This document shows positions 1 through 8,076 of a stretch of DNA of 64,000 nt, in pieces (within the stretch, counting starts at the first letter, position 1; each line of letters opens with the position of its first letter). The position numbers were made by a program, and so were the translations under genes. The stretch spans positions 1-64,000 of the forward strand of contig JAHYZZ010000010.1 in assembly GCA_019424135.1 (NCBI GenBank), written 5' to 3'. A model generated the notes under the pieces. The model did no database searches. It was given only the letters and a program-made list of their open reading frames with translations, and was not told the origin of the DNA. The stretch is from Lachnospiraceae bacterium (GTDB lineage: Bacteria > Bacillota > Clostridia > Lachnospirales > Lachnospiraceae).

Positions 1-1208
1 CTGTTGCCAGTGCGAAGAAATATACCGCCGGTGAGGTGAAGCATGTGCGGGTGGCGCTAAATTCTGGAATGTATAAGAATGCCTTTACCTGTGGAATCCC
101 GGGTTCAGACCATTTCGGCAATCTGTATGCGGCGGCCCTTGGTGCGGTGGCGGCAGATCCTGAAAAGGGATTAGAGTCACTGGATGGCATCCAAAGCGAA
201 GACGATGAGAAAGCGGTCAGGATGGTGGAAAGAGGAATGGTCGAGGCGGTGCTAGACCACATTGGTTCTGAGATCACCATCGATGCCACCGTTGAGACCG
301 AACAGGATACCTGTACGGTGCACATCCAAAAAAGCCATACCAATATTATAGAAATAGAAAAGAATGGCGTATGTATCTGGAGCAAAGGACAGGAATCACA
401 GGAGCGGGAAAAAGAGCAGATAACAGAGAAAGAGCCTTTGATTCATCGCTATTCGGTACATGAAATCCTAGAGTATGTCAGGAATGTGCCGATTGAGGAA
501 ATTGAGTTTATTAGGGAAGCCTTTTCTATGAACCTGGAGCTTTTGGAGGAAGGGTTGAACTCCCCCAAGGCAGTGATTGCCACCTGGCTTTTGGGAGAGA
601 ATGGAGGGGAAAAGATTTCCAAAGATACCCTAAAAACAGCACAGCTCCTTTGCAATGGGGCGATAGAGGCCCGGGTGCTGGGACTTAGCCGTCCGGCAAT
701 GAGCATTACCGGTAGCGGAGCCCATGGGATTATCGCTACAATGCCTCTTTATGCCTGCTGTCAGGTAGAAGGAATGGGGGAGGAAGTGCTGCTTCGGGCT
801 TCGGCGCTTAGTGCTCTTATTACGATGTATATTAAGGAGTATTCCGGGAAATTGTCTGCATTTTGTGGGTGCGGAATTGCAGCGGGTACGGGGATGGCCT
901 GCGGTCTGGCCTTTATGAAAGGAGCAGATGAAGAAGCGGTTGAGAAGGTGATCTGTAATATGGCCAGTGGACTGACTGGCATGATCTGTGACGGCGGGAA
1001 TCACGGATGTGCAATGAAGGGGATTGTGGCGGTGGATGCGGCGTTCAGGGCGGTGGATCTGGCGCTTCACAAGGTCAGTATTGAGTCTATCCATGGGATT
1101 AACGGAAAGACCCCGGAGGACACCATGCGATATATGGGAATGATTGCTTCGCCTGGCATGACGGGAACGGAAAAAACGATTGTAGATATTATGGAGCAGA
1201 AAAATTAG
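1..1208 (+). CDS. UPF0597 / L-cysteine desulfidase-like protein, 5' partial
   Basis: The frame is open to the left edge, so the N-terminus is missing; a GTG at 36 is only an internal codon, since residues before it (VASAKKYTAGE) continue the family sequence. The visible part has the family block NSGMYKNAFTCGIPG, a Gly-rich stretch around GSGAHGIIATMP and a C-terminal Cys-rich part (FCGCGIAAGTGMACG, MICDGGNHGCAMK). These are features of the UPF0597 family, related to serine dehydratase alpha chains and archaeal L-cysteine desulfidase; the Cys residues probably hold an Fe-S cluster. Cytosolic breakdown of cysteine or serine is the family expectation, but the substrate cannot be read from sequence. 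The sortase gene follows 10 bp later. Confidence 0.8.
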   Translation, partial: VASAKKYTAGEVKHVRVALNSGMYKNAFTCGIPGSDHFGNLYAAALGAVAADPEKGLESLDGIQSEDDEKAVRMVERGMVEAVLDHIGSEITIDATVETEQDTCTVHIQKSHTNIIEIEKNGVCIWSKGQESQEREKEQITEKEPLIHRYSVHEILEYVRNVPIEEIEFIREAFSMNLELLEEGLNSPKAVIATWLLGENGGEKISKDTLKTAQLLCNGAIEARVLGLSRPAMSITGSGAHGIIATMPLYACCQVEGMGEEVLLRASALSALITMYIKEYSGKLSAFCGCGIAAGTGMACGLAFMKGADEEAVEKVICNMASGLTGMICDGGNHGCAMKGIVAVDAAFRAVDLALHKVSIESIHGINGKTPEDTMRYMGMIASPGMTGTEKTIVDIMEQKN

Positions 1209-1218
1209 AAAGGATAAT

Positions 1219-2019
1219 ATGGCAGAAAAGAAATATCACAGAGGAAGAAAAAAAGCAAAGAAAAAGAACGGTTTGATTCTGAATCTGATCCTGGTGCTGG
1301 CGCTGATTGTATTTGCGGTGTCAGCGTTTCAGCTGTTCCAGATTATCAAAGGCTATATGGACGGAAGAAGTGAATATGAAAAGGTCAAAGAGCTGGCGAT
1401 AGAAAGCGATGGCAGCAGCCCAGAGGAAGACGGGAAGTTCCGGGTAAATTTTGATGAGCTTTTTGCTGTCAACCCGGATACTATCGGATGGATCCGTTTT
1501 TCGCCGGAACCGGCCATCATAAATTATCCCATTGTTCAGGGGAAGGATAATGAGGAATATTTGCACAAAACCTTTTCGGCGAATGAAAATACGCTTGGGG
1601 CTATCTTCCTGAATACAGGGAACAGCCCGGATTTTTCAGATAGAAATTCCATTATATACGGACACCGTATGCGGGACGGTTCTATGTTCCGGCATCTGCA
1701 AGACTACGAAGAAGAGTCCTTTTTTGAAAGCAATCCGTATTTTTATATTTATACTCCAGATGGAAGAGAGATCACTTATCATATTTATTCGGCAGGACAG
1801 GTGGAAGAGACCTCGGATACTTATCTGACGTCTTTTGCATCAGATGAAGACTATCAGACATTTTTAGATATGACAAAAGAGAATTCCCTGTATGATACAG
1901 GCGTGGAGGTGACGACTGACGATACGGTCATTACATTGTCTACCTGTACCAGCGCCAGTGATGAGCATCGGTTTGTCGTGCATGGAGTAAAGGAGAGTGA
2001 GGTGAATCTGAACGAGTGA
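1219..2019 (+). CDS. srtB: Class B sortase
   Basis: A 266-residue membrane-anchored transpeptidase. A Lys/Arg-rich cytoplasmic tail (1-17) is followed by one membrane segment (about 18-43) and the sortase fold. The catalytic residues are visible: His149 in IIYGHRM, Cys243 in TLSTCTSASD and Arg251 in EHRF. The TLSTC motif and the helix inserted before the Cys strand (EDYQTFLDMTKENSLYDT) fit class B. Class B sortases anchor proteins to peptidoglycan or pili; no substrate with a sorting signal is encoded nearby, so its target is unknown. The ATG follows an AGAAAGGA ribosome site. The stop overlaps the start of the next gene by 4 bp, so the two are probably translationally coupled. Confidence 0.9.
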   Translation: MAEKKYHRGRKKAKKKNGLILNLILVLALIVFAVSAFQLFQIIKGYMDGRSEYEKVKELAIESDGSSPEEDGKFRVNFDELFAVNPDTIGWIRFSPEPAIINYPIVQGKDNEEYLHKTFSANENTLGAIFLNTGNSPDFSDRNSIIYGHRMRDGSMFRHLQDYEEESFFESNPYFYIYTPDGREITYHIYSAGQVEETSDTYLTSFASDEDYQTFLDMTKENSLYDTGVEVTTDDTVITLSTCTSASDEHRFVVHGVKESEVNLNE

Positions 2020-2213
2020 TGAAGAAAGACTATGTATATGAAGTGGGTGATATCGTGACGTTGAAAAAACCCCACCCCTGTGGAAGCAAAGAATGGGAAA
2101 TCTTAAGAGTAGGGGCGGACTTCCGACTGAAGTGTTTGGGGTGCGGACATCAGATCATGATCGCAAGGCGTATTGTAGAGAAAAATACGAAAGATTTGAA
2201 GAAAAAGGCTTGA
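2016..2213 (+). CDS. DUF951 domain-containing protein
   Basis: A 65-residue basic protein with the DUF951 pattern: an N-terminal YEVGDIVTLKKPHPCGSKEW block, then RVGADFRLKCLGCGHQIMI. The three cysteines (PCG and CLGCG) suggest a small metal-binding or nucleic-acid-binding fold; the function of the family is unknown. The start overlaps the sortase stop (ATGA), with a second possible ATG one codon later. DUF951 genes are often found just before rpsF in Firmicutes, which matches the position here. The promoter for rpsF begins inside its last codons. Confidence 0.85.
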   Translation: MMKKDYVYEVGDIVTLKKPHPCGSKEWEILRVGADFRLKCLGCGHQIMIARRIVEKNTKDLKKKA

Positions 2214-2238
2214 AACAGGCAAGAGAATATGATATCAT
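2210..2238 (+). promoter_or_regulatory. Sigma-A promoter of rpsF-ssb-rpsR
   Basis: TTGAAA (2210-2215), a 17-bp spacer and TATCAT (2233-2238), with a predicted start near 2245. It separates the ribosomal operon from the sortase/DUF951 genes and leaves a leader of about 95 nt. Confidence 0.6.
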
Positions 2239-2259
2239 GACAAACTGTGATACATGAAT

Positions 2260-2314
2260 TCTGCCGGAGAATATCTGGCAGAGATCCTTGCTCCCACATA
2301 AGAAGAGCGGGGGC
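2260..2314 (+). promoter_or_regulatory. Structured rpsF leader, possible S6:S18 autoregulatory site
   Basis: Two hairpins lie between the promoter and the rpsF ribosome site: TCTGCC/GGCAGA (2260-2265 with 2277-2282), whose loop starts with the CCG-containing sequence, and GCTCCC/GGGGGC (2290-2295 with 2309-2314, one G-U pair). rpsF leaders in many bacteria bind the S6:S18 complex through a CCG presented by a stem. The match here is by position and the CCG only; the structure is my inference. Confidence 0.4.
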
Positions 2315-2342
2315 CAAAAGACCAGAAGGAGGTGCGATGACG

Positions 2343-2630
2343 ATGAACAAATACGAATTAGCGGTTGTTGTCAGTGCAAAAATCGAAGATGACGAGAGAG
2401 CACAGGTAATCGAACGAGTAAAAGCTTTAGTAGAACGTTTCGGTGGCCAGATCTCTGACGTTGATGAATGGGGTAAGAAGAAATTAGCTTACGAGATTCA
2501 GAAGATGAAAGAAGCATATTACTATTTCATCCACTTCGAGTCTGATGCAACAGTTCCAGGCGAGATCGAGCAGAGAATCCGCATTATGGACAATGTGATC
2601 AGATATTTATGCGTTAGACAGGAAGCATAA
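2343..2630 (+). CDS. rpsF: 30S ribosomal protein S6
   Basis: S6 of 95 residues, the usual length, starting MNKYELAVVVSAKIEDD. The family blocks DVDEWGKKKLAYEI and YYYFIHFES and a C-terminal NVIRYLCVRQE are present. S6 binds S18 on the platform of the small subunit. The frame is open further upstream, but the GGAGG at 2328-2332 sits 10 bp before the ATG at 2343 and only 4 bp before an alternative ATG at 2337; I chose 2343 because it gives the standard N-terminus. It is followed by ssb and rpsR, the conserved order in which S6 and its partner S18 are made together. Confidence 0.95.
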   Translation: MNKYELAVVVSAKIEDDERAQVIERVKALVERFGGQISDVDEWGKKKLAYEIQKMKEAYYYFIHFESDATVPGEIEQRIRIMDNVIRYLCVRQEA

Positions 2631-2650
2631 GCAGGAAGCAGAGGTATGAT

Positions 2651-3100
2651 ATGAATAAAGTAATTTTGATGGGACGCTTAACAAGAGATCCGGAAATCCG
2701 GTATTCACAGGGAGATAATCCGACAGCGGTTGCAAGATATACACTTGCAGTGGACAGACGTTTCCGCCGCGGAAGTGACGGTGATCAGACAGCAGACTTT
2801 ATTGGGTGTGTTGCATTTGGAAGAAGCGCTGAGTTTGCGGAGAAGTATTTCCGCCAGGGTCTGAAGATTATTGTGACCGGACGGATTCAGACAGGAAGCT
2901 ATACCAACAGGGATGGACAAAGAGTCTATACGACAGATGTGGTAGTAGAGGATCAGGAGTTTGCAGAGAGCAAGTCTGTCAGTGATGCCAATACAGGAAG
3001 TTTCCATTCGGCGGCCCCTTCACCGGCTCCGGCAGCGGATGCAGGAGACGGCTTCATGAATATTCCGGATGGAATTGATGAAGAATTACCATTTAATTAG
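2651..3100 (+). CDS. ssb: Single-stranded DNA-binding protein
   Basis: A 149-residue SSB. The OB-fold domain (about 1-108) starts MNKVILMGRLTRDPEIR and includes the conserved FGRSAEFAEKYFRQG and GRIQTGSYTNRDGQRVYTTDVV blocks. A short Ala/Pro-rich linker leads to the acidic tip DEELPFN, the docking site for replication and repair partners. It is the middle gene of rpsF-ssb-rpsR and has an intact interaction tip, so it is likely the main replicative SSB. Confidence 0.97.
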   Translation: MNKVILMGRLTRDPEIRYSQGDNPTAVARYTLAVDRRFRRGSDGDQTADFIGCVAFGRSAEFAEKYFRQGLKIIVTGRIQTGSYTNRDGQRVYTTDVVVEDQEFAESKSVSDANTGSFHSAAPSPAPAADAGDGFMNIPDGIDEELPFN

Positions 3101-3135
3101 AGCATTTGCAGTAAAAGTAAGGAGGTAAGGCAATC

Positions 3136-3402
3136 GTGGCTTACGATAAAGCAGCTCGTCCGGAAGGCGGATTCAAGAGAAGACCAGGCGGACGCAGAAG
3201 AAAAAAGGTTTGTGTATTCTGTGGTAAAGAAAACAACGAGATCGATTACAAGGATGTAGCGAAATTAAGAAAATACATCTCTGAGAGAGGAAAGATTCTT
3301 CCAAGAAGAATTACCGGAAACTGTGCAAAACATCAGAGAGCGCTGACAGTTGCAATCAAGAGAGCACGTCACATCGCTTTGATGCCATACGTACAGGAAT
3401 AA
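3136..3402 (+). CDS. rpsR: 30S ribosomal protein S18
   Basis: S18 of 88 residues with a GTG start preceded by AAGGAGG (about 9 bp upstream). The basic N-terminus ([14 protein letters not shown]) leads into [17 protein letters not shown] and the conserved [18 protein letters not shown] core. The CxxC near the N-terminus is a zinc-ribbon half kept in many S18 proteins. It ends the ribosomal operon, just before a strong terminator. Confidence 0.96.
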   Translation: MAYDKAARPEGGFKRRPGGRRRKKVCVFCGKENNEIDYKDVAKLRKYISERGKILPRRITGNCAKHQRALTVAIKRARHIALMPYVQE

Positions 3403-3415
3403 GAAAAGCATTTAG

Positions 3416-3444
3416 GAGCAGGCAAAAAGCCTGCTCTTTTTTTT
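3416..3444 (+). terminator. Rho-independent terminator after rpsR
   Basis: An 8-bp perfect stem GAGCAGGC/GCCTGCTC (3416-3423 with 3429-3436), a 5-nt A loop and eight T. Confidence 0.95.
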
Positions 3445-3467
3445 CAATAGCACGATTAGTCAATTTT

Positions 3468-3497
3468 TTTGCACATTTGCGGGAATAGATTTGCACA
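3468..3497 (+). promoter_or_regulatory. Two TTTGCACA direct repeats, candidate AraC operator
   Basis: TTTGCACA occurs at 3468-3475 and 3490-3497, 22 bp apart (two helical turns on the same face), just upstream of the promoter at 3501-3529. The second copy in context (GATTTGCACAAT) resembles the inverted copy at 5931-5944 (GATTTGCACTAT read on the minus strand) in front of the other amino-sugar operon. Direct repeats next to the -35 box fit AraC-family activation. Confidence 0.45.
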
Positions 3498-3500
3498 ATC

Positions 3501-3529
3501 TTGTTTTCGGGAAGCCTTTTTGGTACTAT
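3501..3529 (+). promoter_or_regulatory. Promoter of the CBM9-like gene / nagB
   Basis: TTGTTT, a 17-bp spacer and TACTAT with a TG one base upstream (extended -10, TGGTACTAT). The weak -35 suits an activator-dependent promoter. Confidence 0.5.
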
Positions 3530-3566
3530 GGGGTCAAGATCGTAAAATGAAAGAGAGGGAAAGCTT

Positions 3567-4187
3567 GTGGATGTGGAAATCCTTCAAAGCAGCCGGGAAC
3601 TGGAGCATGTAAAGCCGTTTCGAGTGGAGAAACTTTTATGGGGAACCAAACAGATTCCGGAGACTTATGGATATCTGGGATATGTACCGGAAGACGGATT
3701 TTATCTGAAGATGGTATGTCTAGAAACAGATCCGTTAAGGACATATATGGCCAATCAGGATCCGGTGTACCAGGACAGTGCGATGGAGGCCTTCTTTTTG
3801 TTTGATTCGGAAAAAGAAAGGGACGTTCTTTCGCCTTATTTAAATTTTGAGGCCAATGCCAATGGCGCTTTGCTTGCGGCTTATGGGAAGAGGCGGGTAT
3901 ATCGTTCCTATTTTTCAAAAGAAGAGATGAAAGAGTTCGCCTGCAGGGCACAGATTGATCCGGACAGTTGGAATATTACGCTTAGGATTCCCCAAAAAAT
4001 ACTGGAAAAGATTTATGGACCGCTCAGACTGGAAGAGGGAAGCGTTTTTCACTGCAATTTTTATAAGATTTCTGAGACGGCATCCTGTGAGCACTACGCA
4101 TCATATGCTCCGGTGATGACAGAAACGCCAAGCTTTCATCTCCCGGAATTTTTTGCATCGGCAAAGCTTGTCAAAAGAGAGGTATAA
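3567..4187 (+). CDS. CBM9-like carbohydrate-binding protein, intracellular
   Basis: A 206-residue protein that resembles the carbohydrate-binding family 9-like (DOMON-type beta-sandwich) domain: a WGT near residue 27, DPVYQDSAMEAFFLF, then NFEANANGALLAAYG and a C-terminal block EGSVFHCNFYKI. There is no signal peptide or membrane segment, so it stays in the cytoplasm. Start is GTG at 3567 after GAGAGG. It lies 12 bp upstream of nagB and probably shares its transcript, which suggests a part in amino-sugar handling, but its substrate is unknown. Confidence 0.65.
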   Translation: MDVEILQSSRELEHVKPFRVEKLLWGTKQIPETYGYLGYVPEDGFYLKMVCLETDPLRTYMANQDPVYQDSAMEAFFLFDSEKERDVLSPYLNFEANANGALLAAYGKRRVYRSYFSKEEMKEFACRAQIDPDSWNITLRIPQKILEKIYGPLRLEEGSVFHCNFYKISETASCEHYASYAPVMTETPSFHLPEFFASAKLVKREV

Positions 4188-4199
4188 GGAGGTAACGAT

Positions 4200-4931
4200 A
4201 TGAGAATCTATGTAAAGAAAGATTATGAAGCCATGAGCAGAGAAGCGGCTAATATTATTTCGGCCCAGGTAATCCTGAAGCCAGACTGCGTCTTGGGGCT
4301 GGCTACCGGATCGACACCCATTGGAACTTATCGACAGCTGGTAGAGTGGTATGAAAAAGGGGATCTGGATTTTTCAGAAGTCAAAACGGTAAACTTAGAT
4401 GAATATAAAGGGCTGTCGAAAGATGATGCCCAGAGTTATTATTATTTTATGCACGAGAATTTGTTTGACAAGGTCAACATCAAAGCAGAAAATACAAACC
4501 TTCCAAACGGCATGGAAGCCGATGCCGAAAAGGAGTGCAGAAGATATGAGGATCTGATCCGGGCTCTTGGTGGAGTGGATCTGCAGCTTCTGGGACTTGG
4601 ACATAATGGTCATATCGGATTTAATGAGCCTTCCGGAGCGTTTGCTAAAGAGACACACTGTGTCGATCTGCAGGAGCGCACCATTGAGGCCAACAAAAGA
4701 TTCTTTGCTTCGGCGGCGGACGTTCCGCGTCAGGCATACACCATGGGCATCGGAACCATTCTGCGGGCAAAGAAGATTTTGATAGTTGTCAGTGGTAAAG
4801 ATAAAGCAGAAACGGTGGAAAAGGCATTCTTTGGACCGGTGACGCCCAAAGTCCCTGCGTCCATCCTTCAACTTCATCCGGATGTAACGGTGGTGGCAGA
4901 TCAGGCGGCCATGTCTAAGGCTCCCCGTTAA
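4200..4931 (+). CDS. nagB: Glucosamine-6-phosphate deaminase
   Basis: A 243-residue enzyme that turns glucosamine-6-phosphate into fructose-6-phosphate and ammonia, the last step of GlcNAc use. Family motifs are all present: GLATGSTPIGTY (phosphate loop), NLDEYKG with the catalytic Asp, and LGLGHNGHIGFNEP with the catalytic His-Glu region. Length is normal. AAGGAGG lies just before the ATG. nagA is not in the window. The last 17 bp overlap the end of the convergent AraC regulator gene. Confidence 0.96.
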   Translation: MRIYVKKDYEAMSREAANIISAQVILKPDCVLGLATGSTPIGTYRQLVEWYEKGDLDFSEVKTVNLDEYKGLSKDDAQSYYYFMHENLFDKVNIKAENTNLPNGMEADAEKECRRYEDLIRALGGVDLQLLGLGHNGHIGFNEPSGAFAKETHCVDLQERTIEANKRFFASAADVPRQAYTMGIGTILRAKKILIVVSGKDKAETVEKAFFGPVTPKVPASILQLHPDVTVVADQAAMSKAPR

Positions 4932-5838
4932 AACGGCCATCTGCCATAGCCTTGATCGAGGAGGAATACTCCGTGGGAGTCATACCCGTGGTTTTTTTAA
5001 ACTGGCGTGAAAAGTAGTGAATCGACGTGTAGCCAAGGTGTTCGGAGATCTGGGTGAAATTCATTCGGTTTGTCCGGATCATTTCCTTGGCTGCATTGAT
5101 TTTCATGTGTGAAAAGTACTCAATAATCCCAAGGCCGCAGCGTTCCTTGAATAGTTTTTGAAGTTGGGATCGGCCGATGATATTGTCTTTACAGATCTGC
5201 TCGATGGTCACGTGGCTGTTCAGGTGCTGTTCCAGATATTCGATAATCTGCCGCAGTGTTTCCATATCATTTTTTTCTTTTGTGCTTTTTGGTGATTCCG
5301 ACGATAATTCTTTGGGGGATAAAGCGGGCTGGCTGTATCTGCGGATCAGATGGATCAGAAAATGTTCCAGATGCAGACGGATCATCTGTTGTGCTCCGAA
5401 CATATCCGGCTGTTTCAGCGGCATGTTCTGAAGATAAGGGTCGTCCAGCCTGCAGTCAAAGCACCATCTTGCTTCGGCAATGATGCCGGCAAGAAGACTG
5501 TGCGCCGTTTTATCAATCTTGAAATATTTCTTCTGGAAAAATTGCATGGCACTGTTCTTGCAGCTAAAGGAGGCTACCATCAGATTAGGGGCAATCAGTC
5601 CCGTGGCTTTCACAGCGTGAAATTCGTTGGGTGGATGGAACAACAGATCTCCCTTTTTAAGGATCAGGTGTTCGTCGCCGGCGGTGACTTCCACTTCCCC
5701 TTTGTCTACACAGATAAATTCCCAGAAATCATGGGATTCTCCGTCAAAAGAAAAGTTGTTCATATATTCAAAGTAATGAATACTGAAAATCTTGTCAATA
5801 GATATTGAATTTTCCAGATGGATTCCGTTGTAGCTCAC
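4915..5838 (-). CDS. AraC-family regulator with cupin sensor
   Basis: A 307-residue regulator. Residues about 15-95 form a cupin-type sugar-sensing domain (HDFWEFICVDKGEVEV, LKKGDLLFHPPNEFHAV). The C-terminal 100 residues hold two helix-turn-helix units (ITIEQICKDN-type, then MNFTQISEHLGYTSIHYFSRQFKKTTGMTPTEY), the AraC signature. It lies between nagB (convergent) and the kinase/epimerase operon (divergent), so it probably controls both. Similar GATTTGCAC sites occur upstream of both units. The likely inducer is an amino sugar or its phosphate, by inference. Confidence 0.9.
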   Translation of the reverse strand: MSYNGIHLENSISIDKIFSIHYFEYMNNFSFDGESHDFWEFICVDKGEVEVTAGDEHLILKKGDLLFHPPNEFHAVKATGLIAPNLMVASFSCKNSAMQFFQKKYFKIDKTAHSLLAGIIAEARWCFDCRLDDPYLQNMPLKQPDMFGAQQMIRLHLEHFLIHLIRRYSQPALSPKELSSESPKSTKEKNDMETLRQIIEYLEQHLNSHVTIEQICKDNIIGRSQLQKLFKERCGLGIIEYFSHMKINAAKEMIRTNRMNFTQISEHLGYTSIHYFSRQFKKTTGMTPTEYSSSIKAMADGRFNGEP

Positions 5839-5930
5839 CGTTTCCTCCTTTTTTGTTTGAATTATAACTCTAAGATTATCATACCCTATTCTTTGTAGGA
5901 AATCAAAGAAAAAGATGGAAAATAGTGCAA

Positions 5931-5944
5931 ATCAAAGATAAAAT
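5931..5944 (-). promoter_or_regulatory. Candidate AraC operator copy
   Basis: On the minus strand this reads TGATTTGCACTATT, close to AGATTTGCACAATC at 3488-3501. It sits in the 178-bp region between the divergent araC-type gene and the nucleotidyltransferase gene. The rest of that region is A/T-rich, with a TATAAA near 5946-5956 but no convincing -35. Confidence 0.4.
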
Positions 5945-6016
5945 AGTATAAAGAATATTTGTACAAGGTCAACTACAATAAAGACAGATGTTAAATGGTT
6001 AAAAGGAGGATGCGCA

Positions 6017-6943
6017 ATGAATAAACCAGTGTTAGTAATCATGGCAGCAGGAATGGGAAGCCGTTACGGCGGCCTTAAGCAGATCGATCCGGTGGACAAG
6101 GAGGGACATATTATTATGGATTTCTCCATGTTTGATGCAAAGCGTGCAGGATTTGAGAAGGTGATCTTTATCATCAAGAAAGAAAATGAGGCAGATTTTA
6201 AGGAGGCGGTGGGAGACCGGGTGAAAAAGTATATGGAGGTATCCTATGCATATCAGGAGCTTTCCAATATTCCGGAAGGTTTCGAGGTTCCAGAAGGCCG
6301 CGTGAAGCCATGGGGAACGGCTCATGCAGTTTTAAGTTGCATCGATCAGATTGATGGACCGTTTGCAGTCATCAATGCAGATGATTACTATGGAAAGGAG
6401 GCCTTTGGACTGATTTATGATTACCTGTCCAACCACCAGGATGATGACAAGTACCGTTATACCATGGTGGGGTATCATTTGGGGAATACGGTGACAGACA
6501 ATGGGCATGTGGCCCGTGGAATCTGTGATATGAATGCAGACGGAGAGCTGGTGTCTATTCATGAAAGAACCAGGATTGAAAAGAGAGACGGGGGAATCGC
6601 GTTTACTGAGGATGACGGAGCAACCTGGACATTTGTACCGGCAGACACCACGGTTTCTATGAATATGTGGGGATTTACAAAGAGTATTTTAACGGAACTC
6701 AAAAAAGGATTTCCGGCATTTCTTGAGAAAGGATTAAAAGAAAATCCGATGAAATGTGAGTATTTCCTTCCGGCGGTTGTCAGCGGTCTGGTGGAGAAGG
6801 ATCAGGCGTCGGTGGCAGTATTGAAGTCTGCAGATAAATGGTATGGCGTGACTTATAAAGAGGATAAACCCGTTGTAGTTGCAGCATTGCAGAAGATGAA
6901 GGATGACGGCTTGTATCCTGCGCATTTATGGGAGGGACAATAA
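6017..6943 (+). CDS. Sugar-1-phosphate nucleotidyltransferase
   Basis: A 308-residue NTP-transferase-fold enzyme. The N-terminus MNKPVLVIMAAGMGSRYGG carries the nucleotide loop (GMGSRYGGLKQ), and FAVINADDYYG holds the metal-binding Asp pair. It joins a nucleoside triphosphate to a sugar-1-phosphate. Its place, 2 bp before a HexNAc-1-kinase gene and before galE, suggests it makes a UDP-HexNAc or UDP-hexose from the kinase product, replacing the GalT-type transferase of the bifidobacterial lnp cluster. The exact substrate is inferred from context. The ATG follows AAAAGGAGG. Confidence 0.8.
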   Translation: MNKPVLVIMAAGMGSRYGGLKQIDPVDKEGHIIMDFSMFDAKRAGFEKVIFIIKKENEADFKEAVGDRVKKYMEVSYAYQELSNIPEGFEVPEGRVKPWGTAHAVLSCIDQIDGPFAVINADDYYGKEAFGLIYDYLSNHQDDDKYRYTMVGYHLGNTVTDNGHVARGICDMNADGELVSIHERTRIEKRDGGIAFTEDDGATWTFVPADTTVSMNMWGFTKSILTELKKGFPAFLEKGLKENPMKCEYFLPAVVSGLVEKDQASVAVLKSADKWYGVTYKEDKPVVVAALQKMKDDGLYPAHLWEGQ

Positions 6944-6945
6944 GA

Positions 6946-8064
6946 ATGAAGCCTGTGACGCAAGAACAGAAAAATGAAGCGATCGCAAACTTCCGGTTTG
7001 AGGGAATCCTGATCAGTGAAGCTCCCTATGGAAGCGGACACATCAATGATACCTTTCTGCTGGTTTTTGATATTGAAAAGATGGGGCGCAACAAAGTGAT
7101 CCTTCAGAGAATGAATAAAGATGTTTTTTCCAATCCGGTAGAGTTGATGGAAAATATCACCAAAGTGACGTCTTATCTGCGGGAACGGATTATGGAAAAC
7201 GGTGGAGATCCGGAAAGAGAAACATTAAATGTGATTCCTGCGGCAGACGGGAAATCCTATTATCAAGATTCCCAGGGAGATTACTGGCGTGCATATAAGT
7301 TTATCACAGATGCCACCAGTTATGATCAGGTAGAAAAACCGGAGGACTTTTATCAGAGCGCCGTGGCTTTTGGAAATTTCCAGCGCCTGCTGGCAGATTA
7401 CCCGGCCCAAACTCTGCACGAGACGATCAAGGGGTTCCATGATACGAAGGCAAGGTTTGCAGTTTTCAAAAAAGCTGTAGAAGAAGATGTGATGGGAAGA
7501 GCTGCATCTGTAAAGAAGGAGATTGAATTTGTGCTGGATCGGGAAGATGTGGCGGTTGAGCTTTGTAATCTTCAGGCAAAGGGAGTAATTCCACTGCGGG
7601 TTACACATAATGATACCAAGTTGAACAATATCATGATCGACAACAAGACCGGCAGAGGGATCTGTGTCATCGACCTGGATACGGTCATGCCGGGACTTGC
7701 GGTACATGATTTCGGAGATTCTATCCGGTTTGGCGCCAGCACGGCGGCAGAAGACGAACAGGATCTCTCCAAGGTATCCTGCAGCATGGAGTTGTTTGAG
7801 CTGTATGCAAAAGGATATATCGAGGGATGCGCAGGAAGACTGACAGACAAAGAGATGGATCTGCTTCCTATGGGAGCCAAAACCATGACCTATGAATGCG
7901 GAATGCGGTTCCTGACAGATTATCTTCAGGGCGACACTTATTTTAAGATCCACAGAGAAGGACATAATCTGGATCGGTGCAGAACACAGTTCAAGCTGGT
8001 TGAAGATATGGAACAAAAGTGGTATACTATGAACGAAATCGTAAAAAAACTGAAGAATAACTAG
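6946..8064 (+). CDS. nahK: N-acetylhexosamine 1-kinase-like phosphotransferase
   Basis: A 372-residue kinase of the aminoglycoside-phosphotransferase fold. The catalytic loop RVTHNDTKLNNIMID and the metal-binding VIDLDTVMPGLAVHDFGDS match NahK/LnpB, which phosphorylates GlcNAc or GalNAc at C1. The N-terminal lobe has YGSGHINDTF, the sugar-kinase glycine strand of this group. The frame is open 18 bp upstream, but GGGAGGG sits 9 bp before the ATG at 6946, so I start there. It is part of a tight operon with the nucleotidyltransferase and galE. Specificity for GlcNAc, GalNAc or another hexose is not proven by sequence. Confidence 0.8.
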   Translation: MKPVTQEQKNEAIANFRFEGILISEAPYGSGHINDTFLLVFDIEKMGRNKVILQRMNKDVFSNPVELMENITKVTSYLRERIMENGGDPERETLNVIPAADGKSYYQDSQGDYWRAYKFITDATSYDQVEKPEDFYQSAVAFGNFQRLLADYPAQTLHETIKGFHDTKARFAVFKKAVEEDVMGRAASVKKEIEFVLDREDVAVELCNLQAKGVIPLRVTHNDTKLNNIMIDNKTGRGICVIDLDTVMPGLAVHDFGDSIRFGASTAAEDEQDLSKVSCSMELFELYAKGYIEGCAGRLTDKEMDLLPMGAKTMTYECGMRFLTDYLQGDTYFKIHREGHNLDRCRTQFKLVEDMEQKWYTMNEIVKKLKNN

Positions 8065-8076
8065 GAGGTATCCAAA

